In this document: positions 25,812 to 39,112 of the stretch, one piece after another
Layout of the letters: every line of letters begins with the position of its first letter
How positions within the stretch are numbered: position 1 is the stretch's first letter
Source of the DNA: Albula goreensis
Lineage: Eukaryota > Chordata > Actinopteri > Albuliformes > Albulidae
DNA: 64,000 nucleotides
Assembly: GCA_022829145.1 (NCBI GenBank)
Contig: CM040752.1
Span: 28,439,086-28,503,085, forward strand
Reading direction: 5' to 3'
Notes under the pieces: model-generated
The model's database searches: none
What the model was told of the DNA's origin: nothing
Seen by the model: the letters and a program-made list of their open reading frames with translations, nothing else
Program-made: the position numbers and the translations under genes

Positions 25812-26720
25812 CGACGAGGATGTGCTCCCACTGCTGATGCTCCCTGGATGGGATGGGATAGTTTTTTGGGAGGGGTCTAGAGGGGAAATGTTCTGCAAGG
25901 GAAAAAAATGAACTTCCAGAGGGGTGGAAGGTTCTAGAAGGGCGGTGACTCGTAAGGGAGGGAAGGCTTTCAGAAGCAGGGGAGAGTTCTCATGCGAAGC
26001 AACATTTCTGAGAATTTGAGTTTTGATGTGCAAAATGTATGCAGCGATTCAGGATTTTCATCCTCGTTTGTGTCATCTTGTTGAAGGAGAGAAAAAACAT
26101 TGAGTATGAGAATTCAGTTGCAGATACTTCCATATATCTCTGACGCCCCCTCCCCATTCCTGGACCACTTCCAGGAACCCGCCTTTAATTACAGTCTACC
26201 AGCTGGGTTTTCCGCACCTGATAAATACAAATCCAAGGCTTATCATTATGTTAAGCAGCGTGATCGATTCGCTGTCTGATCTAATCTGAAAAAATTGGAT
26301 TTCTAAAAACATATTATCGAAACCCTATGTGGTTTATTAACTTGTTTAACAAAGCAGTTAATAAGTTTGCCCAGCTTAAATTTGCCGTGTAGTGGAGTCC
26401 CAGGACATTCATGTTAAAGGAGAAATTTATGAACTCGGGAAATCATACTTTTGATTTTTTTAAATGCAAATTTTTTTTTCTTGTGCAGATTTATTTGTTA
26501 TTTATTTATGCAATGTAATTTGTTGTCAGTTTTTCTTAGTCCAAGAATAGTGACAAGCACTTCATGGGACAAGCACTGTGTTTCACTGTAGTTACTTCTG
26601 AAGACACAAAGCCACTCAGAGCCATTTTGGGTGCTTAGCATCCGCCAGCATACTGAACACTCCAAAGTACAGAGATACACTGAGCTCCCGAAGACATTTA
26701 GCAGCTACTGAGTGTTTATA
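25812..26720. other. Start of the downstream intron
   Basis: Unique-looking sequence following the exon. G-rich near 25868-25985, then AT-rich with a T run at 26470-26480. No further exon recognised. Confidence 0.6.
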
Positions 26721-27149
26721 CAGCTAGATTCAGTGGAATGTTCTTATTCTTTAAAGGGCGTATGCGATTCACTCCAACAAACCCCAATGCTCATGTGGAT
26801 CTGCCATGAAAACTTTCAGACTGAAAACTGAGGAAACTGGAACAGCAGTGGGTTTAAGGAAACACATGTCCTTAAAAGTTAACAAAAAGGTGGTGGCTGG
26901 TATTAGAAAAAGGTATTTAAACAAGTCATCTTGTCTTTTAATATCCTCTTACCTTGAGTAGTGGGCTGGATTAATGTTAGTATAACCCTGTACTGTGCCA
27001 TCCACCTTCTTTCCACAGGTCTGTGTTATCACATTTAAGGCTGTTAAATGCACCATATCCTCATTACATGGAAGATTAATCTGGAAGCTGTTTTGACTGA
27101 ATTCCACATGCCCTCAAAGAGACTAAGGGTGTTTGATTTGGTCCCGACC
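26721..27149. mobile_element. Palindromic MITE-like repeat, copy C (expanded or composite)
   Basis: Left end cagctagattcagtgg, then ctttaaagggcgtatgcgattc. Right end ttttgactgaattccacatg, then ccctcaaagagactaagg and gtttgatttggtcccgacc. The two ends are inverted relatives of each other and of the other copies. The interior is about 430 bp overall, nearly twice the usual size, so this is either two damaged copies or one copy with an insertion. Confidence 0.55.
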
Positions 27150-27592
27150 TCAGCTCCAGAATGTACCAAGCCTTTGCATACACACTGAACTATGGATCAA
27201 ACCAAACCGCTGAGGTCTGCTGGGGTATGAGTTAAGCACCAAAGACACTGAGGTGATCAAGTCAACGCTAAGCACTCCTCAAGCTACTGAATATGATTAC
27301 GCATCTGAAAATGCTGGACCAGCAATTGCAAAACAGAGGCTCTGTTCACACAGTGAACTGCTGGGCACAGAGAGCTCCTGAACCCAGTCAGTGCTGTTAA
27401 TGGTCCCACACATTGCACCTTGCTGTGGGCCATAAGATGCACCCCCCCATCCTCTCCATGTGCCATTTTCACAGGGGGGTGGGCCCTATGATACCTTCCC
27501 TATTTGTGCTCCCCTTGACTGATGACACTCTTCATCGTTGTGGCAAGATGTAATTAGAACATGTTTGGATTAATGTGAGCGGCGATAGACTG

Positions 27593-27649
<57 letters not shown>

Positions 27650-29070
27650 CCCCTCCTTTTTTCCTCATGAGGACAGCAGACAGGGACATCAGTCACTCCT
27701 GCTCACATTATCCCTCATTACGGGAGCCTGATGCTCTACCCCGTGCTTAAATACTCTGGATGACGGACTGTCTCCCCGGGATTGGGGAGGGGGGGTACTG
27801 GACGGAGGCAGATAGGATTGAGTCGTGGGTTTTTGGGCATCTGAGGGGGTGCAGCTCCTGCCTGCCTCCTGCCCGCTGCCGCCTCGGCTAGCATCTCCAG
27901 GCCCACTCATTAGTGCCGAGGATGGAGTGCCCACAACGAGGACGCGGTGCTAATCAATCTCCTCTCTCAAGCGTGCTCGTACCCTTTTCTGAGGACCCAG
28001 GGAGCTTTACCTCAAGGGCCCACAGCCCCCGAGCAGCATACCGAAGGGGCCTGGCACTGTTTCAGAACAAGGGTCTGCTGAGAGGCAGGCAGAGGGGTGG
28101 AAAGGAGGAGAAGGGAAATGAGGAAGGGAAAGAGAGAGATGGGGGTAATTTGAGGCTTGAAGACAGGGAGAAAGAGCTGTTTTTTATTTATTTTTTTGTT
28201 GGCGCTGGAGGACAGTGAAGAGTGTTTAGGGCTTGAAAGGCTACCGTTAGCGTACCCCTCCCCAGACACCCCCCTGCGTCCCTCCCACAGCCCCGCCGAG
28301 CCTGCACGCTAGCAGATACCCTTAAAGCGACAGGGGCCAGCTATTCTGGGCAACCCCTGCAGGCGCAGACTGCTGGCTGTGTTTCTGCGGACGTGCCGTG
28401 TGAGGCTAGGCAAAGGGCTGGCCCTTCGCTGGGTGAGCTCTGAGGACAACAAATACACAAGGCCCACTCCCTCCTCCCATCTCCCTGCTCCCCCCTCACC
28501 AACAAAACCCTGTCATCTCACATCCCATCAACACTGCAATTAGGTATTCGCCAAGAATAATCAAAACGAGCCAAAAGAAAAAAATAGATAAATAAATAAA
28601 TTATTTTTTAAAAAATGCAGGAATGTCCCCCTGAGGCACCAGGTTTCACTTGTGAAAATTAGCAAAGGAAATGAACTAATGAAATTCATACATTTGAAAT
28701 GAGGGAGGACAGTGGGATGGAGAGGTGACTGTGTGTCGTAACCAGGGGCTTGTAGGAGCCGTGCGTCTGCTCTAGCTTTGCTAACCGTTGTGCAGTTCAG
28801 AGGTTTTTCACATAAATAACATGGGGGGAAAACAGGACTGCAGCTGAACATTGTTGAGCTCCCACAGCTAATTGGCATGCAGTAGGTTTGGTACATTTAT
28901 TTATGTCTTGCAGAGCGTGCATTATTTAATGTGGTCATGCCTTATTTTTTTCCTGAACAAATAAAGGTATGAACTGCATGAATACCCGCATGCACAAATA
29001 CACTGAAAGGTGAAGGGGCTGACGAGTGTTGGTGTAAATGCACTGCGGTTGATGTTTATATGGCACTTTA
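27150..29070. other. Intronic sequence with GC-rich centre, no gene recognised
   Basis: Contains a GT microsatellite at about 27590-27650, a G run at about 27787-27795 and a GC-richer zone at about 27840-28420. An A/T-rich stretch at 28576-28617 follows. ORFs here are short and featureless. Confidence 0.55.
27590..27650. repeat. (TG)n microsatellite
   Basis: About 60 bp of TG with periodic TTTG interruptions. Confidence 0.9.
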
Positions 29071-29295
29071 CGGGCACCAGGAGCCACACGATTTACATTC
29101 CAGGCAGTTAGCAGATGTTTTTATCCAGAACGGCTTACTCAGTTTACATTTTTTTACACACTATCCGTTTATACAGCTGGATTTTTACTGGAGCCATTTA
29201 CATGAAGTGACTTGCTCAAGGATACAATGGCAGTGTTTTCGGTTGGAATTCAACCTGCAACCTCAACTCACTGTCCAGCTTCCTGTCATGAGAGG
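29071..29295 (+). mobile_element. Decayed copy of a widespread fish short repeat (SINE-like)
   Basis: Seen: atttacattccaggcagtt, then agcagatgtttttatccaga and acggcttactcag. Further on come ctatccgtttatacagctgg, aagtgacttgctcaaggata and ggaattcaacctgcaacctc. Known: fish genomes carry many copies reading roughly CATTTAGCAGACGCTTTTATCC, AAAGCGACTTACA, then AAGTGCCTTGCTCAAGGG and GGATTCGAACCTGCAACC. The match in order across more than 200 bp is convincing. The 3' part resembles an antisense tRNA B-box, hence SINE-like; exact family name not assigned. Confidence 0.7.
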
Positions 29296-31331
29296 ACCAC
29301 AGCAAGCAGAAAGCTGTGCTGCACCAGGAAGGGAGGGGCTCAGAATGGGCACAGGACTGGGACGGATGTAGGGAAAGCAGGAACAGTAGGATGGTAGTGA
29401 CAGGTGATGGAGGTTAGACAGGATTAGGACCAGATTTTAATCAGAGTGGGGCATTTTGGGGATGGGACTGGGGCCTGATCGGCACAGCAGTGGTAAAGCA
29501 TTAGGACCAAGTGATACAGCAGTGGGACGGTCTGATACAACTGGAGATGTGAATGGGATTGTGATCACTGGACTGGACAGTAAGTGCAGAGCACCATGGG
29601 GCTAGCAAAGCGCTGAACCGTAAACATAACAAGGTTTATATCTCCTCCAGATTTACTAAAATCAGCACAGCAATGCTGCTCAAAGGTGAGGTAGTGTGAG
29701 TTTCTTTGGAAGTCTTTATAATACTAATTTCATATCTTAGATTTCTATACCCTGAATACAGACTGTGCATCTAAAATTTACCGCACACACACATTTATTA
29801 GGTTGTAGGAAACACTTAAAACTTAGAGGAAGCTTCCACCCAATCCCTGTCTGCTAAATATGGGTTCATGATCTCTGCTGCTAAGGGTCATATTTGAGCC
29901 TGATTTATGCACGGAACGCTTGCCATCAAGAATAGATTTTTGTGTTGTAAAATACTTGTGAAATCAGTTATATGTTTTATGTTTTTATGCATAATCATTT
30001 CCTTTAGAAGCCCTAGCACATCTGCAGCATGTGTGTTCAGTATTTTACTGCAGCATCTTGAGTGTGGGATAGATGCCACTGTGTACTCTGCCAGTGGCTC
30101 ATGTAAACATAAGGGGGAGGCTGAGAGTTTCTGTATAGCTTTACTGCTGCAGGTTTTCATGTTGATTCATTGATGATTAATTTTGAACACCCCCATTGTT
30201 AATGATCCATGCATATATATATATATATGTAATTTCTCAGGCAATGATACCGAAGGCATAGTGTATTTTAAGGACAATGCACAGTTAGCCAAGACATAAG
30301 AGTGTTTTTTCTTTTTTTTTTGTGTTTTTAATGGAGACTTCCGGAAGTATGAGAAATGCTTTTCACAGCCGTGAGGCTTTGAGACGTTGTGAAACTCAGG
30401 GATAATCGGGATATGTAATTCATTATTTCCTTGTGACCTCTCATAACCCCAGAGAGAGTGACTCCTCCACATGGCCACACTGCTGTCAGGAGCAAATACT
30501 GGGCATCCGGTGATCTGTGTGTGTGCGTGTATGTGTGTGTCTGTGATTATAGGCATTGCATTTTGTTTGTGTGTGTATACTAATATGAGTTTTGTGTATG
30601 TGTGTGCATGTGTGCATACGAGCATTTGTGTGTTTGTCCATGTATTTTGTATGCATGTGTGCACATTTTTGTGTATACATGCTTACGTGTGAATTTTTTG
30701 TCATTGTGTTTTTGTTAAACATAAATGTATGTGTGTGAGTGCATTTGTGTTTCCATGGATGTGTGTGATCATGCACAAGCCTGCACATGTGTGCATATGT
30801 GTCTGCATGTCTGCATGTCTGCGTGTCTGCACATGCAGTACCTGTGACACTGAGGAGTACCGGGTGTGAATCGCTGCTTGTGTCTCCTCAGACTCACTTC
30901 ACAGCTGCCAGATAAAGGCCTAGAGTTAATGCTAACGGATGCCACAGATGCAATAAGTCATCTGCAATCCGCCATCAGTGTGTCTCTCACAGAACAGCCG
31001 GGGTTTTCTCTGAACATGAAAAATAAACTCAGGAAACACACATTTATCAGTCAGGCTCCTTCCAGAAGATACCATCAAATCCCCAGAACTCACCTCAAAA
31101 GCATTTTTTACATCAAATCATGTCAGTACTACTGTAAACAGTATTTCCACTCTGACTGCGTATTTGATGTTAGAGTGAAATTGTTACCAGGAGTAATACA
31201 GCAGGACCAAAATACTTAATGAGAACAAGAGTATTACTATCATAAACAAAATAATAATACTAATATTAATTCAAATATCATTTCACATCATCCACAAACT
31301 ACATAATCATGGGAGGGTGGCTGTCTCTATA
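29296..31331. other. Intronic sequence, no gene recognised
   Basis: A G/A-rich, weakly repetitive section (gggactgg-like modules) lies at about 29340-29590. An (AT)n run sits at about 30213-30228, and a degenerate GT-rich section with the motif gtgtgcatgtgtgcat at about 30515-30840. Confidence 0.55.
30515..30840. repeat. Degenerate GT/CATG-rich simple repeat
   Basis: About 320 bp of interrupted GT with frequent gcat, ttt and gtctgcatgtctgcatgtct modules near its end (about 30801-30835). Apparent His/Thr-rich frames on the - strand across this region are by-products. Confidence 0.8.
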
Positions 31332-31494
31332 GGCCAGATTCAATCAAAGACACTTTGGCTTTGCATTATAACATCACTGTCTTCAAGTATTTTTTGTTAG
31401 ATGCAAGCTTTGTTAGATGTCCTTTGGAACCAGTTCTTTAATAGAACTGCATATGCCTGTCAAAGGGACTGAGCGCGTTTGACTGAATCTCACC
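31332..31494. mobile_element. Palindromic MITE-like repeat, copy D (short internal form)
   Basis: Starts ggccagattcaatcaaag. Ends gaactgcatatgcctgtcaa, agggactgagcgcgtt and tgactgaatctcacc. It is about 163 bp, shorter than copies A and G because the middle is reduced, but both inverted ends are recognisable. Confidence 0.6.
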
Positions 31495-31966
31495 TTTGCT
31501 GTGAGGCACCATGAGCAATGAGTGTCAATCACAAATGCAGTGAGGTTTCAGTAGTCCTGACTGCCGCTTGAATCGACTCATGCATCCTCACAGTCCATGC
31601 AAACAGAGGTTTGCATAGATACCAGTATGTGCCGTGCAACAAATGAGCACTGCATTTTTGTATGTGAAGGTGATGCCAGGATCGCAGTGAGTATTCAGTA
31701 ATGTTATATTCAATGAATACTGGATGGAGTTCATTTGTGCAGTATTACATGTTTTGGCCTTATTTTGGATCACATAGCCTAAAAATGGCTGTGCAGCAGA
31801 CAGTAGGGCGGAGTGTCACAGTCGCACAGCACCAGTTGACTTCATGCAATGCGATTATGTGTGAAAAGTTTGGTTGGGGAATGATGTGGGGTGACAGCGA
31901 GAGCCACTGAACCATTCAGGCCACTGTCCGGTCCAGGAAGTCACACATTCATCCGCACCCAGCTCG
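31495..31966. other. Intronic sequence, nothing recognised
   Basis: Unique-looking sequence between copy D and the degenerate minisatellite. No coding or repeat signal recognised. Confidence 0.5.
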
Positions 31967-32297
31967 CTCTGTGATCTGCAGTGATGCCTGCCTGCTATCT
32001 GTAATCTACACAGATGCCTGCCTGGTGACTGTGTTCTAGAGTCAGCTGAGGCCAGCCTGGTATCTGAGATCTCACCCATTTCCTCCCTGTGATTCTTAAC
32101 CAATGCCAGCTCATGTTTCCATTCTGTGTAGATATCTTCCCCTTGTATGTGGTCCACACCAGACACCACCCCACATCTGCCATCTATGGTGCATCAAAGC
32201 CTACACAGTATCTGTGATCTACACTAAGGTCTGCCTAACATCTGTGATTAGCATCAGTGCATCCCTGCTGTCCAACGATCTGCACTAATGTCTGTGG
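31967..32297. repeat. Degenerate minisatellite, unit about 30 bp
   Basis: Repeated modules of the form atctgtgatctacactgatg followed by cctgcctggt can be read about eight to ten times. Clear ones lie at about 31967-32030 and 32208-32297, with strongly diverged ones between. The overlapping short ORFs on both strands owe their length to this repetition. Confidence 0.6.
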
Positions 32298-35200
32298 TGG
32301 GGGAACACAGACAGAAATGGTGTAGTCATTTAGTTGAGAACATGAGCAGAATTTTACCTCAGGGCCTGTAGATTAAAATGGGTCTGTTCCACTAATTCCC
32401 CTGTGCCACTGTTTTTGTGATGCATGTGATATAACTTGTTTGTATATGTATGTGTGTGTGTGTGTGTGTGTGTGCATGTGTGTGCGTGCACCTTCACTGG
32501 TGCAGAAAGCTCAGCAGTGCTAAACAGCTCCTTGTTATTGTGTTATGTGACTGATGTGTGTAAAGACAAGATCTGATTATGCAGCAAGATACCTCTGCAG
32601 GCACACACTGGATCTCACTACTGTAACAACACTTACTCTCTCAGTCACCAATGTATCCATTAAAATTCATATTCTGGAATGAGTTGTCACATAAACATGA
32701 CTCATAACATGGACATCTGAGCTTACATTTTAAATTTAGAAAATGATGAGAGGCCTGAAATATCCACATTAATTATCTGTCGCACTGTGTCTGAACACAT
32801 ATGGGAATTATTTGGGATACACTGTAAAACATAATGTGTTTGCAATGGTTATAAAATCAAGGCAACAGTTTGCATTGATCTTTTTATGTTCAATAATTTT
32901 CTTTATTTTATTTAGGAATAATACTTTTATAATTCCTAATTCTTAATAATAATAATTTCAAGTTAAGGTATGCAGTATTGGAAACACATTGGTTTTATAG
33001 TGTAGCCATATAAGATAAGTTTAAGAAGATCTGAAGTCTGATATCTTCTGGCTTTTTCTTACATGTCCAGTCCTGAATTCAACAGCTGAAGGGGGCTTTA
33101 TGCGGTTTATTAGAGGGGAATTCGTCTCCATAACAGGAAATGTACTGAGATGCCATCTTACTGGAAACACAATGGCTGACATTTAACAAGAGACAGAGGA
33201 CAAACGGACCTTAACACTGATCTCCCGGGAAACTGATTATACGCAATGTGTTTTCCTCCTTTCTGTTCCCAGATGGGAAGCATTCTCATGACTGCCCATT
33301 TATGGAAAGGTTTTCGCAGTTGCAATTTTCATACTAGAGCGGATGGCAAAAAAAAAGGGATTTCAAGAGAATCCCTTTTGTGTTTTTGGATTTTACATGC
33401 CTTCCCCAGTACAACTGTTATCCCATCTGCTTGTTAATAGTCCATTACCAGCCATGTATCTGTGAAAAGCGATACACAAAGAGATGCCTGTGCAAGGTTT
33501 TGGGCAAGATATGGTGAACAAGCGGCTGCCAGGACAGTCAAGCATTCACCTGAAGCCAAGGAAAGCCTTTGGACAGAAACAATCCCCTGCCTGTGATCTG
33601 AGAATTTGCATTTCATTTAGCCAAAGTCCTCATCTTTTTTGAGCTGGCTGGTTAAGTATCTGAAGAAATATATTTTCTCTTCAAATGTGTCTGTTAGCTG
33701 TAGCCCCAGGGAGCCCTGTAGCTGAAATCACCACCAAACTGAAGGTGCTTATCTAAGGGAAAGGGGGTGAGGCGGCACGCTGTGGCTCCTGTTAACCCTA
33801 ATGCTGGAGGGGGCAGCAGTCCGGCTGAGCCCTCAGGCCATTTCAACTTCTGGCACTCTCCAAATTGGGGAAAAAAAAGTTTGGAGCTGAAAGGTTAAAT
33901 GAAGCAGTTTGCTTAATAAAACAAAGCCACACGGACTCTCTGGCTGTACTGGAACCAAAGCTGATAAGCCATAAGTTTAGCATGTGCGCATGCATACTGA
34001 CTTTTGACCAGTAGGGGGCCTGTGTTGACATTCGCTCTGTTGTGTGAATGGTCTGCCGGGCGGAGGGGGGTGGGGGTGGAGACCTTCAAGCATTATGCGG
34101 TATGGGCTTCCATCTTCATTCAATCTTCCATGCCTCTTCATATTTCCAAGCTCTGAGGAGGATTGACAGGGTTCAAGACTTTCGCCTTCAGATTGTTAAC
34201 AGATAATTAGCCGTGAATTCCATTAAAAACATTGCGCTTTCCACACCATGGTTCTTCAGTGGACGCTGTGTATTGACAGAGGACATGAGAGGGGGAGGCT
34301 GGGCTCAGATTGGCTGCTATTGGCTGCTATGGCTCTGCAGTGCATTGTCTGTCCCATGCTGGAGGGGAGGTAGTGTGACCTCACCCTGCTGAAGATGGTG
34401 AACACTACTAGTTTTCAGACACTAACTATGCAGATAACCAGCTGTGACCTGACAGCATAGTGAAATATAGATGTGGATGTTTACTTGGTGTTCCAGGACC
34501 AAGTGGAACTTGACCATCCTGTTCCCCCTATTGGCAATCAGTACTGAAAACCCAACTCATGAGTCATCATTTTGCTGTACAATGATAGCCCATATATCAT
34601 GTTTGTAAGTTCCATTCCTTTACCTTGTCAGCTTTGGGCTTGACCATAACTGTGTTTTCAACACTTTGTGAATTAAAATAAAATAAGAGCAACAATGGAA
34701 ATACCATAGAATCAAACAGTAGAGAAAATAAAGAATGTTCAAGATCACAAATCAACAGCAACGCTTTTACCCGTACTGAACACACAATGATTAAATGCTA
34801 CCAAGTTTTTCAGTGACATTGAAAACATATCTACCATGGGAATAATATATTCTCTGTGATCCTAATACAGATTGATTAGCAAATAATTAGGCCTTTTAAA
34901 TGTGTTCATGATGGCAAAGATGAGCGTGTCATTTATTGAACACATACAAACAGGAATGATTAGCCCTCAAACTGAGTCAAACAAACCAAGGCCTGCTGCA
35001 CGGCCTTCAATGCCATTAAGACCTCACAGGATCAGAGCTGAGGCACGTTTTCTCAATACAGATCCCCCAGTGAACACTCAAATCCATAAATAAACATGTG
35101 GAGTTTCTTAAAATGATTGCATGGTCAGATAAACATGTTTTTTCTATCATCTGGTAATTAACTGTACCCCAGTGCCCTGATACTGTTCTGGTTTGATGCC

Positions 35201-35892
35201 TGTCTGTAGTCATGAGATGTACAAAGAGTGAGTGCGATATCTTCAGGGAGGTATTGAGATGTCTGTGGTTGATGATTTTCTGTAGATACTTTGCTTGCTC
35301 TGCTGGGGCTGATCTCCTCTGGATTAAAAACATTCGCTGTCAAGTTGTAGTAAAAAAAAACAATGAAATACTCTCTAATCAACAATGTTTTCCCTATGTG
35401 CTTCCTGAAAAGTCAGTCACCTTTCACAGGGAGTTTATCTTGCAAAAAGGAAAAAAAAAACTAATTGAATTTGGGTCTTTATTTGATCTGTGGACCAAGG
35501 AAATCCTCGCTGGCTCTGGGCTTTGATGACCCTAACTGCTAATTGAGGTAAGGTTGAAGGCATCGCCACATTTTTTTTTTTCAAAACTAGCCTGTCTTTT
35601 TCCTGAGCTATAACCTCATCCATTAATCATTAATTAAATTATCTCTTAATTAAGTTGCAAGTTTAGATTTTTCAACCTTACATGAACTCTTGGTCTTCCC
35701 CCTGAATGCAGTGCTCTTGAAAAGACAACACTGGCTTCTAATTTCTGCTTTGAGTTTTTGTATATGAGGTATTTTATTATTACTATTATTTTTTGATGTA
35801 CGTTTTGTTGAATTGAATGGGTTGAATCACATGAACTCTATTTTAGAATTAAAAGACCACTTTCCAGGACATTTTTACTTGTCTGCAGTAAA
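32298..35892. other. Intronic sequence, no gene recognised
   Basis: Includes a GT microsatellite at about 32448-32490, an AT-rich stretch at 32880-32965, a G-rich patch at about 34061-34079 and a short tandem of ttggctgctat at about 34310-34330. No coding signal recognised. Confidence 0.55.
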
Positions 35893-35996
35893 ATGTAGCA
35901 TACTCATTGAAAACAATATTGTAAAATAAAAAATGCTTTGATTGAACCACATATGCCCATAAAGAGTTATTTAAAGTTTTTTTTGACTGAATCCAT
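35893..35996. mobile_element. Palindromic MITE-like repeat, copy E (right half)
   Basis: Contains gtagcatactcattgaaaa, then ctttgattgaaccacatatg, cccataaagag and tttgactgaatccat. Matches the right side of copy G. The left half could not be recognised upstream. Confidence 0.55.
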
Positions 35997-37909
35997 TGTG
36001 TTTTATAGTCTATATTGTTTAGTGTCTCAGTAGTGTTTACTGAACTTTAGAAAGGCCCAACTTTTTCACATGAAGTGGTAGATTATTGTATGCAATATAT
36101 TTTAGATATCCTTTCGCTGTTATCATATTGTACATTGCTTTTTTGAAAAGAAATGAAAATAGCTTTGGAAAAGTTTACACTTAATACAGAAAGGTGGCCT
36201 ATTTTATAAATGCCTATCTGTCTGAGATTGAAAGGTACAGGCGACATTAGCTATCCACATCATTGCCTTTCCTTCCCCCGGGACATAGTCTTGAGAAGGA
36301 GAACATACAATTGCATCAGATGAACTAAGTAAAAGCCAGGGGCATAAGATCTTTTAATTTATTTTCTTTGCTCTCGCTGAAGTACGCTCATTCTTGGACG
36401 TTGGCCCTTTCTTGTAGGATTCAAAATAAATCACCCAATTTTCCTCAACACGACTTGTTGTGTAATCCAAAACATGCGGCTCTTTCTCACACATTGCTGG
36501 CTCTGGATTTTAACGAGCGCTCCAAATTTGCCAACAGCAGACATGACAAACATTAATGAATTAAATCTTAAATAAACTGCCCTTTTTTTCGCTTCTGCAC
36601 AGTAGGAGGCTCCAATGAGACTACAACCTATCTGCCGGGACTGGAGTGTTTGCTGTGAATTCCCCGGGCTGTAGCAATGGAAGATCCGGGCAAGAGTGGG
36701 GGGGGGGGGGTTGCTGTGAGGGAGGGTGAGGTAGAAAGATACAGAGAGGGACAATAGATGAAGGAGGGAGGGAGGGAAAGGAGTTGAGGAGGGGGCAGGG
36801 CCTCAAGGCCACATGGAAACCTTTTCTGTCCCATGAGAGCAGTGTTAGGTGAAGGGCATCCATTACTTTAAGTCCCCTGTTTGTGACTCCCCATATGAGG
36901 GCCGAGCTGTGAAAGGATGTGACGCAGGGAGGTGATTTGTCATGAAACTCACATCTTTGGCTGAGTCACACTCTTTTTTTTCCACAATCTACCTGCAAGA
37001 AGTGACCACATTCCACTGCATGCACATGCACACTGCAGCAGGTGTGCTGTTCAACATCGATTCTACAGACGGACTCAAGACTACAGGCAAGAAGCTGACT
37101 GAGAGCCAATGCAGGCGTAACGTAACGTAGGTATATCAACAATGAGCATTAGTACTGTGCTTAGCTGTGCCCCCACCCCATCCCAGGCCATGTAAGGTAT
37201 ACTTTCCATGACCTTGGCTGTGCTGCTCACCCCTCCAGCTACACCCTTCCAGTGTGCTCTGTGCTTGGTCATTTGTGCACTTGAGTTCAGCCAACTCAAA
37301 CTCAGCCCCATTCTTTTTTCTTTATAAGCCAAATGGCAAAGCATCAATGTCAATCAAAAAGTTACAGGCTATGTGCTATCATTTGGTATGTGGAGATAAT
37401 GAATGTAGCAGGAAGATAAGCAGTGTTTTTTTCGCAAGTCAGGAGGAACGTGATTGAGCTCAGGAGGATGTGATTTGACAGCCATGAAAAAAAAACTGCA
37501 ACGCTTTGCCTTAAGATAATTGGGGAGCAGTCGGGGTTGGACGGCAGGCCACAGCTAGATGCCTAAAGACTGGCCTGATCTGTTTCTGTCTGGGAATATG
37601 TCTAAGAATATGAATAAGTCTGTTTTCTAATCACAAAGAGGTCAAGAGCGGTGTTAGGAACTGTGTTCCCATATAACTGAGGAAATTGTGTGTCGAAGTG
37701 TGTATTTATGTACCCCAAATAAATCCACCAATTCAATCACAATTGACAATGAGGACAATGAGAAGGGAGAGTAAATTTTCGGTAGGTCCGTTATATACAC
37801 TTCCTTTTAGACTTAGATGTATAGGAAAATTATTGAACCCTTTACAAAGTGCAAAATGTAATTTAATAGCATTACTAGTCCTACATATACTAATATATAT
37901 ATATACTAC

Positions 37910-37943
<34 letters not shown>

Positions 37944-39029
37944 CATAATAATACATTATTTATATGGTGTTGAAAAGCTGTGTTTCCTGTGGTAGGTTGA
38001 TCAGGTCAGAGGATGCTTTAAGAGGCCACCTCCAGCAGTAGTGATGTAGGAGATCATCATTTGGAAAACTAAAACCCCCCTCATTGGTCAGAGAACAGGC
38101 TAGCTGTGAATATAAGAATATGCGTTATGGCATGTGGGAAATCGTCTTGGGTGGAAATCAGAAAATTGACCATTGTTCAGCAAAAATACTGACATCAATT
38201 TTCAGACAAGGACCATTGGACAATGTAATTTTCAAAGTAAAGTGTTATACACCTGCAAAACATGTGGATGAGTCAGCTGGGCCTGTGAGTATGCTGACTA
38301 ATTGCCACAGATTTTGTTTTATAAATCAGGAAAGAACAGGTTGAAGTCGGTGTGGTTTGACTCATTAAAGGGCTGGCTGTGATTTGCTTTCTGAAACAAT
38401 GGATATTGTCTGAGGCCCCCTTATGGTCTCTATGGGCCATGGAGGGTGTTGGCAAGGGATAGATGGAAGGAGGGAGGTGTGGCGGAGGAGGGCGATGGGT
38501 GGATGTGGGGGTGGGTGGGGGGGCTGGCGGTGGTGGTGGTGGATGTTGATGAAGATCCACTCTGACTCCTCAGTCATAATAATTGTGACGTCTGAAACAA
38601 GATGGGAGGCTCAGGTCGGCATTGTGCTTGGACTGCAGAACAGCTCTTGACAGAATGAATAAAAGTTAACCGGTGAAATCATTTCTTCTCCTCATCTGCC
38701 ATCCAAATCATATTCCGTGGTGACACTGTTGAAGCAGCGTTTTGGCGCTGTTTGTGTACGTGACCGGTGGGGTGGGGCGGGGCAGTGGGGAGGCTGCCTG
38801 CCGGCCTTTCCTCTCATGAGGGCGGCTGGCTGCATTTGTACCGTAGGTTCCAGAGCCATGACTGTGAAGGCGACCAGGTGTGTGTGCTGACACATGCCAA
38901 TCACATGCAAACAGCGAGCCTGCGGTCTTCATACGAGCTCAGTGTGTCTGAAAGACTCTCCATAGTGTCTCTGAATGAGCTGGAGTTCAGCTGTGATGTA
39001 AGCTCGTTTGACTCAAATAATCTCATCTG
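35997..39029. other. Intronic sequence, no gene recognised
   Basis: Contains AT-rich conserved-element-like sequence at 36360-36570, a G run at 36698-36710 followed by G/A-rich sequence to about 36800, an (AAT)n microsatellite at 37913-37955 and a G-rich tract at about 38450-38545. Confidence 0.55.
37913..37955. repeat. (AAT)n microsatellite
   Basis: About 14 ATA/AAT units with one interruption (aatcat). It is preceded by a short (AT)n run at about 37892-37904. Confidence 0.9.
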
Positions 39030-39112
39030 TCATAATGAAAGAAAATGGCATTGCAATTCAAAGTATGCTTTGATTTAATTACATATGCCCTTAAAAATAC
39101 TTAGTTCTGGCC
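39030..39112. mobile_element. Palindromic MITE-like repeat, copy F (right part)
   Basis: Reads aaagaaaatggcattgcaat, then ctttgatttaattacatatg, cccttaaaaatactta and ctggcc. This matches the interior-to-right part of copy G (gaaaatggtatcgtaatg, then ttgattgaactacgtgtgcc). Left part lost. Confidence 0.55.

Noticed and set aside
25683-25880. 65-codon open frame starting at the ATG just before the alpha2delta exon
   Set aside because: The ATG is inside the splice acceptor (catgcag) and the frame reads through the GTAAGA donor into intron. Only 25689-25805 is coding.
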